Notes under the pieces: model-generated | Database searches by the model: none | What the model saw: the letters and a program-made list of their open reading frames with translations, nothing else | Told to the model about the DNA's origin: nothing | Program-made: the position numbers and the translations under genes | Part shown: one piece after another, positions 35,179-42,930 of the stretch | How the letters are laid out: each line of letters starts with the position of its first letter | How positions within the stretch are numbered: the stretch's first letter is position 1 | DNA from: Pelosinus fermentans | Lineage (GTDB): Bacteria > Bacillota > Negativicutes > DSM-13327 | Length of the DNA stretch: 42,930 nucleotides | Assembly: GCA_002434245.1 (NCBI GenBank) | Contig: DJJR01000077.1 | Location: forward strand, 41,035-83,964 | Direction of reading: 5' to 3'

Positions 35179-35292
35179 TTGACTAGTATAAAATCGCCTT
35201 GCTATAATTAGCCACAAGTTAGCCAGAGCCGGCTTCTCAAAAACTAACTTAGCATTTCAATCAGGAACTTATTGATAATGATTATTGTTATT
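35179..35292 (+). promoter_or_regulatory. Module 3 receptor promoter, inverted repeat and Fur box
   Basis: TTGACT (35179-35184), 18 bases, TATAAT (35203-35208); AAGTTAG/CTAACTT arms at 35216-35222 and 35244-35250; Fur box GATAATGATTATTGTTATT at 35274-35292, identical to that of module 1. Confidence 0.75.
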
Positions 35293-35321
35293 ATACTATC
35301 ACAGAGGGAGTCGAAGAAAGC

Positions 35322-37553
35322 ATGAAGAAATACGTATCCCGGGCAGCGCAAAGAAGCTTGCTCTACACCCTGATTGGCAGCAGCTTGTTCTGGCATCTGC
35401 CTGCGCCCGTTTACGCAGCAGATGAAACAAAAGAAACCACACCGCCAGCAGCACATTCTGCTGATGAACAAACAGCTGAAGCAACTGCCAGTCAACAGGA
35501 ATTTAGTCTGGAAGGCGTAGAAGTTACAGCTAATAAAGATGCTGCCGATAAAGGCTATGTTGCTAAACGCAGCCGTGTCGGAACCAAGACTGACACCCCC
35601 CTTGAGGAAACCGCCCGCTCTATTAGCGTCATTACTCAAGAACAGATGGAGGCCCGCGGCGTAACTGATCTGTTTGACGCTCTAGGCTACACCCCCGGCT
35701 TTAGTGACGCCACCTACAATCGGGATTCTCGGTTCTTCAGGGCCAATAGCCGCGGGTTTACCGACTATTCCATTTATACGGATGGCTTGCGCATGTCAGT
35801 TGGAGGCTTTTCTAAGTCTAATTACGACCCCTATAGCTTTGAACGCATCGAGGTGCTGCGCGGCCCGGCTAGTATTCTCTACGGGGGCAATAGCCCTGGG
35901 GGGATTATTAATCAGGTCTCCAAACGCCCCACCAGCGAGCAACTGCGAGAAATTCAAATCCAAGCCGGCAACGACAACCAGCTTAGCGGAGCCATTGATC
36001 TGGGTGGTGAAGTGAACGAAAAGGGGAATATGCTCTTCCGGCTGACTGCCCGTACTTCCGACGAAGACTTGCCAGAAGACTACAGCAGTGCGCAGCGGCA
36101 AATGATCGCCCCTGCTCTGACATGGAAACCTGACGATGATACCAGCCTGACCCTCCTGGTCCATTACCAGAAAGACGATATCAAGGGCAGCTACGATACC
36201 AATCCGTACCGCTACTTACCCGGGCACAATCTATACGGCTACCCTGGTACCGGTTTTTACGGTGAGCCGGGCTATGACCGTTTTATCAGAGATGATAAGC
36301 AAATCGGCTATATTTTTGAGCACCGTTTTAACGATACCTGGTCGGTAACCCAAAGCGCTCGTCACTCAGATATTTCCGCAGACTTCAAATACTTGTCGAT
36401 AGACAGCGTAACCGATGGTATCGCTAAACGTACAGCATATTATTCTCAAACGGATCTCAGCTCTAATGTCATTGATACTCACTTTCAGGCGAAATGGTCC
36501 AGCGGTGCAGTGGACCATACCACGTTACTAGGCTTTGATTATCAAAACAATGAATATGGCTATATCTGGCGGTCAGGTTTAGCGCCCTCTCTTAACCTTA
36601 ACAGCCTAAACTACGGACAAGGGGTTACTACCCCCACTGCATTAGCCTCCTGGACTTCGGCAGATATCAAAATGAAGCAAACCGGCTTCTATGTCCAGGA
36701 TCAGCTAAAATTCGGTCAACGCTGGACAGCAATTGCCGGCGGTCGTTACGACCAATTCGATCAGGACACGCGCAATATCAAAACGAATGAACACACCCAA
36801 ATTGACCAAAGCGCCTTTACCAGTCGCCTGGGACTGGTTTATGATGCCGGCGGCGGGCTGTTCCCTTATATCAGCTATGATGAATCCTTTGAAGGCCAGG
36901 CCGGCACAAACCGCCACGGTAAAGCCTTTAATCCAACCACCGGGCGCCAATACGAACTGGGCGTGCAATATGCACCGGAAAATAGCAGCATCCGCTATAG
37001 CGCAGCCATTTTCGACTTGCGCCAGCAAAATGTTTTAACTAGCGATCCACTAAATACACCTAACGAAGGTTTCCAAGTCCAAACTGGCGAAGTCACCGCT
37101 CAGGGACTGGAACTAGAAGCTAATATTGCCGCTCTAAAAGGTCTTACTATTACTGCTGCCTACACCTACATGCCTAAACATAAAGTGACCAAGGATAATG
37201 ATGCTGCTCGTCTTGGCAGGACCACAGCAAACGTCCCAAAGCACAGTGCCTCCCTCTGGTTCGACACCACTAAGCCAGAAGCAATGAAAGATGAGAAAAT
37301 TAAAGGCTGGAGCTTTGGCGCAGGCCTGCGCTATATTGGCTCCCGGTATGATTATGATAATACCGTTACATTAGGCGGCGTGGTACTGACCGATGCCCTA
37401 ATCCGCTATGACGCCGGCGGCGGCTGGCACTACGCCCTCAATGTTCACAATGTGTTTGACAAAGAATATGTCATCGGCTCCTGGACCGGTGATAACTATG
37501 AAACCGTCAGTCCCGGCCGCACTTTCAGATTGACAGCCACCCGCCGCTGGTAG
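35322..37553 (+). CDS. TonB-dependent siderophore receptor, module 3
   Basis: 743 aa; GGGAG eleven bases before ATG. Signal peptide ([20 protein letters not shown]...VYA) nearly identical to module 1, then [13 protein letters not shown], plug with [18 protein letters not shown] and [22 protein letters not shown], barrel ending FRLTATRRW. It differs from module 1 mainly in barrel segments likely to be surface loops (for example around residues 250-450), as expected for paralogues shifting specificity. Confidence 0.93.
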   Translation: MKKYVSRAAQRSLLYTLIGSSLFWHLPAPVYAADETKETTPPAAHSADEQTAEATASQQEFSLEGVEVTANKDAADKGYVAKRSRVGTKTDTPLEETARSISVITQEQMEARGVTDLFDALGYTPGFSDATYNRDSRFFRANSRGFTDYSIYTDGLRMSVGGFSKSNYDPYSFERIEVLRGPASILYGGNSPGGIINQVSKRPTSEQLREIQIQAGNDNQLSGAIDLGGEVNEKGNMLFRLTARTSDEDLPEDYSSAQRQMIAPALTWKPDDDTSLTLLVHYQKDDIKGSYDTNPYRYLPGHNLYGYPGTGFYGEPGYDRFIRDDKQIGYIFEHRFNDTWSVTQSARHSDISADFKYLSIDSVTDGIAKRTAYYSQTDLSSNVIDTHFQAKWSSGAVDHTTLLGFDYQNNEYGYIWRSGLAPSLNLNSLNYGQGVTTPTALASWTSADIKMKQTGFYVQDQLKFGQRWTAIAGGRYDQFDQDTRNIKTNEHTQIDQSAFTSRLGLVYDAGGGLFPYISYDESFEGQAGTNRHGKAFNPTTGRQYELGVQYAPENSSIRYSAAIFDLRQQNVLTSDPLNTPNEGFQVQTGEVTAQGLELEANIAALKGLTITAAYTYMPKHKVTKDNDAARLGRTTANVPKHSASLWFDTTKPEAMKDEKIKGWSFGAGLRYIGSRYDYDNTVTLGGVVLTDALIRYDAGGGWHYALNVHNVFDKEYVIGSWTGDNYETVSPGRTFRLTATRRW

Positions 37554-37582
37554 GCACAGCTTCATCGTATTTCAACTGGTAA

Positions 37583-37701
37583 TAAGCCTCTCTGCTTCCG
37601 TTAATAGAAGCCTGAGAGGCTTAAGTCCCTACGGATAGACCGTTACCGATCCAGAAATTAAACAAAGGCCATCACTGAATTCTCCACCAGTGATGGCCTT
37701 T
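37583..37701 (+). terminator. Two hairpins behind module 3 receptor
   Basis: AAGCCTCTC/GAGAGGCTT at 37583-37622, and a stronger AAGGCCATCACTG/CAGTGATGGCCTT with a TTTTC tail at 37663-37701. Confidence 0.75.
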
Positions 37702-37833
37702 TCAAGGTAGCCCTTCAACGATAAGCACTCAAAACAGACACAAGAATCTAATCTTATAGATCGTCTAGAGTTGATGACTTTTCGAGTATCAGCTTGCTGA
37801 AAAAGAACGTATGACTCCCTTATCCTGCATACC

Positions 37834-39135
37834 TTACGAAGGCTTTAAACAAAACAAAGCATATAAAGGAACACTCTTAATACCATTCTCAAAGCCAAAA
37901 TTTTTAGCGGATACTCGAATGGAATATGGTGGCTGATACAATGAAACATAAGTCTTTAAGCTCTTGGCTCGAACATTGGCAGCGGATTTACCCTCTAAGG
38001 GAATGATATTTCCCTGTTTATCCTGAAATACAAAATCCAATTCCGCTTTCCCTGAAGAACTCCAATAGTATGGAGAAAAGCCATTTGTGACAAGAGCTTG
38101 CATGATATAGTTCTCTGCCAGGGCACCTTTGAAACCGTTAAAGCTCATCGGGCTGTTTATAACAACATTGGCTGCTATACCAAACTTAGAACACAGCAGC
38201 CCTGTATCCATCATATATACTTTGAACGCGCTGTTATCAGCATAAGCGCAAAGCGGCATTTTCCCTTCCGTAACACGAATACACTTATTGATCACCCCGG
38301 CTGTTTTAAGCCATTCTAGCGGTGTTTCATATTCATACGCTCTTGCGCCAGACTTAATTACCTTATACTGAAACTTTTGGTTTTCTTTTGCAAGCTGCGC
38401 TGGAACACTGGCCCATGCCGCCATGATTTTCGTGGTTTCTTGCGGCGACGCATATTTTGCCATATCAGCAATATAAGCATCATTCAAGGTTTTCTGAGTC
38501 GCAACCACAAAGTCAAAATCTTTTGTGTCTACATATTCCGCTACGGCTCTAGGCATTCCGCCGACTACTAAATAGGTTCTATACAAGTCCATTGCACTTT
38601 CATGTAATGACAAAGGCACAGAGTCTTCAAATGATACTTTGATTAAGTTACACATTTCTTTATGATCAGTTGCCCACAGGAATTCCTCGAAATCAAGAGG
38701 ATGTAAGGTCATCATATCCACCTTTCCAACAGGAAAGGAATATTTTTCTCGATTAAGTGCCACCCCCAGCAGACTGCCGGCAGCGATAATATGATATTCT
38801 GGTGCACTTTCACAGAAATACTTTAAGGAGATTAACGCTCTTTCGCAGCCTTGAATTTCATCAAAGATTATCAACGTGTCACCCTTAAAAATGGTCTGCC
38901 CGCTTTTTGCAGAAAGTTCCCTGATAATCCGCTCAGGATTTAAATCCCGTTCAAAGATTGATGTAATCTCAGTAGAGTCCTCCATATTAAAATACACAGT
39001 GTTTTTATAATTAGATTTGCCAAAAGTAAGCGCCGTGTAAGTTTTCCCTACTTGTCGGGCTCCATAAATGAGAAGCGGCATCCTTTTGGGGTTATTTTTC
39101 CATATCAACAATCGATTAGCAATTTTTCGTTCCAT
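37834..39135 (-). CDS. ATPase with AAA_14 and DUF4143 domains
   Basis: 433 aa. Walker A GARQVGKT (25-32), Walker B LIIFDEIQ (88-95), AAGSLLGVAL sensor-like segment near 118; C-terminal DUF4143 region with YYWSSSGKAELDFVFQDKQGNIIPLEGK, which resembles a degenerate PD-(D/E)xK fold. This is a widespread, often horizontally moved family of unknown cellular role. It separates modules 3 and 4 and has no link to iron uptake, so it looks inserted. Its promoter and ribosome site are embedded in a palindrome (39137-39157). Confidence 0.88.
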   Translation of the reverse strand: MERKIANRLLIWKNNPKRMPLLIYGARQVGKTYTALTFGKSNYKNTVYFNMEDSTEITSIFERDLNPERIIRELSAKSGQTIFKGDTLIIFDEIQGCERALISLKYFCESAPEYHIIAAGSLLGVALNREKYSFPVGKVDMMTLHPLDFEEFLWATDHKEMCNLIKVSFEDSVPLSLHESAMDLYRTYLVVGGMPRAVAEYVDTKDFDFVVATQKTLNDAYIADMAKYASPQETTKIMAAWASVPAQLAKENQKFQYKVIKSGARAYEYETPLEWLKTAGVINKCIRVTEGKMPLCAYADNSAFKVYMMDTGLLCSKFGIAANVVINSPMSFNGFKGALAENYIMQALVTNGFSPYYWSSSGKAELDFVFQDKQGNIIPLEGKSAANVRAKSLKTYVSLYQPPYSIRVSAKNFGFENGIKSVPLYALFCLKPS

Positions 39136-39136
39136 A

Positions 39137-39187
39137 AAGTGTGATCACCTCACACTTATTATACCCCATCTTTGAATTAGAAAACAA
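39137..39187 (-). promoter_or_regulatory. Promoter and palindrome of the DUF4143 ATPase gene
   Basis: On the minus strand TTGTTT, 18 bases, TATAAT (39163-39158), then the inverted repeat AAGTGTGA-GGTGA-TCACACTT (39157-39137), ending two bases before the start codon. The ribosome site AGGTGA lies in the loop and inner arm. It could be a repressor operator, or an RNA hairpin that hides the ribosome site. Confidence 0.65.
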
Positions 39188-39260
39188 CCCGTCCCTAAGA
39201 ATCTCACTAAAAAAATACTAAATAAAGATTTCTATTTTTCTTCTATCAATCAGTATTTCT

Positions 39261-40253
39261 CTAAATTAAAAACGATTTTCTAACCTCACTAGGAGTAACA
39301 TGATAGACTTTCTTAAAGGCCAGCGCAAACTTGCTGGCACTTTCATAGCCAACGGTTGCAGCAATATTACTGATGCTCAAATCGTCAACGGACAGCAGCC
39401 GCAGCGCATGCTTTAGTTTTTCCTGCCTGATATATTCGGCAATGGTGATTCCGTACCAGAGCTTAAAGCTTTGCCGCAGTTTGGTTGCCCCCATTTCGGC
39501 AAGGACAATAAGCTGCTCCATGGAGGGTGGCTGGAGGATATTCTTATCTAGCTCTTCTTTAACCTTCCAAATATATTTTCTGTTTTGATACGTCAGATGC
39601 TTTTGATTGCGATTTTTCATCAAATAATCTTCCCATAAATGCTGGTATTGCATATTACGCACGATGAGGGATAACAGTTCACCCAGCTTACTTTCATAAT
39701 ACATAAACGGCGGTGGAGCATCTCCATTTCGAATGGCATATTTAAGCTGTTCAAACACCATAACAATATCGGGAGTATTGTATTGTAACGGTTTCCAGCG
39801 GCTTGCAGCATTCAGGCAAAAGGGCTGTTCCAAGGGGTGGACCTGCAGATAACGGTCAAGGCAGTCATTAAACACCAACATACTGGTATACCACATCGGC
39901 TGCTGGGTCCCATAAATAATTTTGAACGGTTTTCCCCGATTGACCAGTACATGAATGCCTGGTTCCAGTTTGCGTGTTTTTTTACCATTCTCGACAATGG
40001 TAATATCGCCACGGGCTACTGACCACAACCATAAGGCAGATTGCTCCATTTGGTATTCCCTAACTACCGGCTCCAGCAGGGTAAAGTAAGCATCAGTAAA
40101 AAACAGCCCTGTCGCCGGATGAATATCAACCAGCCAGCTATTGCCGTTTTGCGCCGGCAGCCCATAAAGTACGCCATTGCCAAAGTCTCTTGTGCTGCAG
40201 CTCAGCTGCCCGGCCAGCCCGGCATTTCCTGTCAAATACTCATTTGTATCCAC
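39261..40253 (-). CDS. AraC-family regulator, module 4
   Basis: 330 aa with a GTG start six bases after GGGAGG. MDTNEYLTGNAGLAGQLSC start; HTH segments EMGATKLRQSFKLWYG and LSISNIAATVGYESASKFALAFKK, the latter with the best-preserved AraC signature of the four. Divergent from the module 4 receptor. Confidence 0.88.
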   Translation of the reverse strand: MDTNEYLTGNAGLAGQLSCSTRDFGNGVLYGLPAQNGNSWLVDIHPATGLFFTDAYFTLLEPVVREYQMEQSALWLWSVARGDITIVENGKKTRKLEPGIHVLVNRGKPFKIIYGTQQPMWYTSMLVFNDCLDRYLQVHPLEQPFCLNAASRWKPLQYNTPDIVMVFEQLKYAIRNGDAPPPFMYYESKLGELLSLIVRNMQYQHLWEDYLMKNRNQKHLTYQNRKYIWKVKEELDKNILQPPSMEQLIVLAEMGATKLRQSFKLWYGITIAEYIRQEKLKHALRLLSVDDLSISNIAATVGYESASKFALAFKKVYHVTPSEVRKSFLI

Positions 40254-40501
40254 TGTCCGCCTCCCTTCTTTCAGTCTTTAGTTATCATCGCTCACAGTAT
40301 CTTACTGTTATTACTTATGATAGCATGAATTTTGTCTAAACAGAACTAGTCCCAGCTCCATATCCCTGTCCTAAATTGACATAAGGCTGCACATTCCATT
40401 CGCAAAAATTCCTCCTTTTACCCTCGGTCGTTTGATAGCAGTTCTCTATTATCTCATGATAACCCACTTCTTAAACCTCTGTAACCCGTCATTATCAGGC
40501 G

Positions 40502-40614
40502 TTGACGCCACTGAAATCACCTTGCTATAATGTGCCCAGGCTAGTCATCAGGAATTCCTTAGAATGGCTAACTTGTTATTTGTAATTGATATTGATTCTT
40601 TTTATCAATATCAA
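40502..40614 (+). promoter_or_regulatory. Module 4 receptor promoter and long palindrome
   Basis: TTGACG (40502-40507), 18 bases, TGCTATAAT (TATAAT 40526-40531). A long inverted repeat TTGATATTGAT / ATCAATATCAA with a 7-base centre (40586-40614) takes the place of the Fur box and resembles it partly (14/19 over GATATTGATTCTTTTTATC). The AAGTTAG inverted repeat of the other modules is not conserved. Confidence 0.65.
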
Positions 40615-40660
40615 TTTTGAAATTATTCATTATATAATAAAATAGCAAAGGATTGATGGT

Positions 40661-42841
40661 ATGAAAAAAATCTCCCGTACTCGAAAAAACCTGCTCTATG
40701 CCTTACTCAGCAGCAGCCTGCTTTGGCACTTGCCTATGACCGCCCATGCAGCGGATGAAGCGGCCTCAAATCCAGAACAAACTGCTGCAGAGACAGACAG
40801 CAGTCAACGTGAATTTATCCTGGAAGGAATCGAAGTGACGGATGAACGGCTAAAGAAGGATGGCTATCTCGCCAAACACAGCACGATTGGTACTAAAACC
40901 GACACCCCTTTAAGCGAAACTGCCCAATCCATCAGCATCATCACCCGGGAACAGTTGGATAATCGCGGCGTTACCAACTTTGCCGAAGCCCTGGGCTATA
41001 CCCCGGGAGTGACGTCTTTATTTCATTCCGGTGAGGGACAAACCTATGGATTAAACATCCGCGGCTTTAGTTATGACGGTGCCTATAACAATGGCTCCAG
41101 CCGCCTAGGCAGCTACTACGCCAGTGATTTTGATATGTACAGCCTGGAGCGGGTCGAAGTGCTGCGCGGTCCGGCCTCAATCCTCTATGGCGCAGGCAGC
41201 CCTGGGGGCATCATCAACAATGTTTCCAAGCGACCGACAACTGAGCCGCTGCGCGAGGTTCAATTACAGGCCGGCAGCAGTGACAAGTTTAGCGGTGCTT
41301 TGGATCTTGGCGGTCCGGTCACCGAGGATGGTAAACTGCTGTTTCGTCTGACGGCTCTGAAATCCAAAGAAGACTTATACACCGATTCCAGCACAAAAGA
41401 ACATTCTTTTATCGCCCCGGCCCTGACCTGGAAACCTACCGAAAACACCAGCCTGACTTTATTGACCTATTTTAATAAAGATGATTTAAAAGGAACTACG
41501 GAAGAATTGTACAAAAGAAACTATTTGCCTGGCAGCTCCTTTTACGGCTCCGGTATTTCCAGCAAAACTTATTTTGGTGAGCGGGATTTTGACCGCGCCA
41601 TTCGAAACCAAAGCCAAATCGGCTATATCTTAGAACATAAAATCAATGATATCTGGTCTATGACCCAAACCGCCAGTCATTTTCATACCTCGATGACCCA
41701 GCGAGGAGTAACAGCAGATTCCCTAGACTCCGCTAACCAAACGATCAGTCGCTCCACCAAAGCAACCGGCAGATACGGCAGTTCCGATTCCATCGACACT
41801 AACTTTCAGGCCAAATGGTCCAGCGGCGCAGTCACCCATACCACCCTGCTGGGTTTTGATTATCAGGAAGGTAAATATAACTGGCGCTGGGGCGGCGGAT
41901 CAGCTCCAGACCTGGATTTATCTACTAAGAATTACGGACAAGCCATCACCACGCCTGATTATTCTTATATTACTACAGGAAAAACCAAACAAAATGGTTA
42001 TTACCTGCAGGATCAACTGAAATTCGGCGGAAAATGGACCGCTGTGCTGGGTGGACGCTATGACCGCTACGATAATATTTTTAGAAACGTCTCCAACGGC
42101 ACCACCACCATTACTGATCAGAACGCCTTTACCGGGCGCGCCGGTATCGTCTATGACGCTGGTAATGGCGTAATGCCATATATCAGTTATAACGAATCCT
42201 TTGAAGGACAGGGCGGCAGCGACCGGCATGGCAAGGCTTTCAAACCAACTACTGGCCAACAGTATGAACTTGGCGTGCAGTATGAGCCAAAGAAGATGAA
42301 TGCCCGTTTTACGGCAGCAATCTTTGACCTGCGCAAGCAAAATGTCCTCACCACCGACCCTGCAGATACCTTTTTTCAAATTCAAACCGGTGAAATGGCC
42401 TCCAAAGGTCTGGAACTGGAAGCCAACATGCAGGCTTTCAAAGGAGTCAACCTGACGCTGGCCTATACCTTACTGAACAATAAAACCACCAAAGACAGCG
42501 ATGCAGCCAAAGTCGGCCGCCGCACGGAAAACGTCCCCCGACACAGTGCCTCGCTGTGGCTGGACACGGTAAAACCCGGTGACACAGCAGAGGGCTGGAG
42601 CTTCGGCGGCGGTCTGCGTTATATCGGTTCCCGCTACAACTACTATAACACCCGAAAATTCGGCGGTTCCGTCTTAACTGATGCCATGGTTCGCTATGAT
42701 ACCAATGGCTGGCGCTATGCTCTCAATGTTACTAATGTTTTCGACAAGCAGTATGTCGTCTCATCTGCCGACTACTGGGCTTATTATGACTCTGTTGACA
42801 CTGGACGCAAAGTACTGCTGACTGCCACTTACCGCTGGTAG
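40661..42841 (+). CDS. TonB-dependent siderophore receptor, module 4
   Basis: 726 aa. Signal peptide to MTAHA, then [21 protein letters not shown], plug with [26 protein letters not shown] and [22 protein letters not shown], barrel ending LLTATYRW. Same subgroup as modules 1 and 3 but more diverged. AAAGG eleven bases before ATG. The 42842-42930 end of the window holds no recognised feature. Confidence 0.93.
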   Translation: MKKISRTRKNLLYALLSSSLLWHLPMTAHAADEAASNPEQTAAETDSSQREFILEGIEVTDERLKKDGYLAKHSTIGTKTDTPLSETAQSISIITREQLDNRGVTNFAEALGYTPGVTSLFHSGEGQTYGLNIRGFSYDGAYNNGSSRLGSYYASDFDMYSLERVEVLRGPASILYGAGSPGGIINNVSKRPTTEPLREVQLQAGSSDKFSGALDLGGPVTEDGKLLFRLTALKSKEDLYTDSSTKEHSFIAPALTWKPTENTSLTLLTYFNKDDLKGTTEELYKRNYLPGSSFYGSGISSKTYFGERDFDRAIRNQSQIGYILEHKINDIWSMTQTASHFHTSMTQRGVTADSLDSANQTISRSTKATGRYGSSDSIDTNFQAKWSSGAVTHTTLLGFDYQEGKYNWRWGGGSAPDLDLSTKNYGQAITTPDYSYITTGKTKQNGYYLQDQLKFGGKWTAVLGGRYDRYDNIFRNVSNGTTTITDQNAFTGRAGIVYDAGNGVMPYISYNESFEGQGGSDRHGKAFKPTTGQQYELGVQYEPKKMNARFTAAIFDLRKQNVLTTDPADTFFQIQTGEMASKGLELEANMQAFKGVNLTLAYTLLNNKTTKDSDAAKVGRRTENVPRHSASLWLDTVKPGDTAEGWSFGGGLRYIGSRYNYYNTRKFGGSVLTDAMVRYDTNGWRYALNVTNVFDKQYVVSSADYWAYYDSVDTGRKVLLTATYRW

Positions 42842-42930
42842 ATGACATATCATTTATACTTTGTCTATTCGTTTGATTACTCACTGAGTTTTGCTGTACT
42901 CAAAGCTTAAAAAATAAATCCCAATCTGGT

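Noticed and set aside
35244..35639. Antisense frame over the start of receptor 3, and similar antisense frames under receptors 1, 2 and 4 and the araC genes
   Set aside because: No ribosome sites; explained by the codon pattern of the real genes on the other strand.
40586..40614. Module 4 palindrome as a standard Fur box
   Set aside because: Only 14/19 to the consensus and its arms extend further than a Fur site, so it is recorded as a palindrome of uncertain regulator.

Overview
The window looks like chromosome from a diderm Firmicute of the Negativicutes, probably Sporomusaceae (Sporomusa/Pelosinus-like). It combines clostridial traits (type I-B CRISPR-Cas, strong GGAGG ribosome sites, a TTGACA/TATAAT promoter style, a holin-like toxin peptide) with five intact TonB-dependent outer-membrane receptors, which require an outer membrane. 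The genus assignment is inference.

Layout. 12-4183 (minus) is a Fur-boxed operon: TonB-dependent receptor, small membrane protein, [FeFe]-hydrogenase-like Fe-S protein and FmdE-like protein. A divergent Crp/Fnr regulator follows (4331-5014). 5015-8500 is sparse: an orphan degenerate CRISPR repeat, a P-loop ATPase, a small hypothetical gene, two candidate small RNAs (one a clear cloverleaf with its own promoter) and a coiled-coil gene broken by one in-frame stop. 8501-23648 is a CRISPR island: array 1 (16 repeats), mazEF, array 2 (23 repeats), the cas operon cas6-cas8b-cas7-cas5-cas3-cas4-cas1-cas2 (minus strand), a short regulatory region, a fic gene and array 3 (18 repeats). Each array has the same 171-nt leader on its right side, so all are transcribed leftwards. 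23711-25934 holds ahpCF with a PerR/Fur-like operator. 25998-42841 is an iron-acquisition region with four divergent araC/TonB-siderophore-receptor modules, one deleted receptor relic and an inserted DUF4143 ATPase.

The most interesting element lies between cas6 and fic. A 22-codon hydrophobic peptide gene resembling holin-like toxins (20840-20908, minus) has its promoter overlapped by an 11-nt sequence identical to the first 11 nt of the 'spacer' of a degenerate two-repeat mini-CRISPR (21257-21340, plus). The match is flanked by a TCA PAM-like triplet. The mini-CRISPR has its own extended -10 promoter. Its first repeat keeps the 8-nt handle and the Cas6 hairpin through compensatory base changes. 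This is the architecture of a CRISPR-regulated toxin-antitoxin (CreTA), or of a crRNA-like repressor of the cas operon (CreR), with an apparently membrane-acting toxin. The toxin promoter may also feed cas6, and the guide lies in the same-strand leader of fic, so one guide RNA could couple Cascade integrity to a toxin, to cas expression and perhaps to fic.

Overall the window joins defence (CRISPR, toxin-antitoxin modules, ATPases) with peroxide and iron homeostasis. All functions come from reading motifs and layout; no database search was possible.
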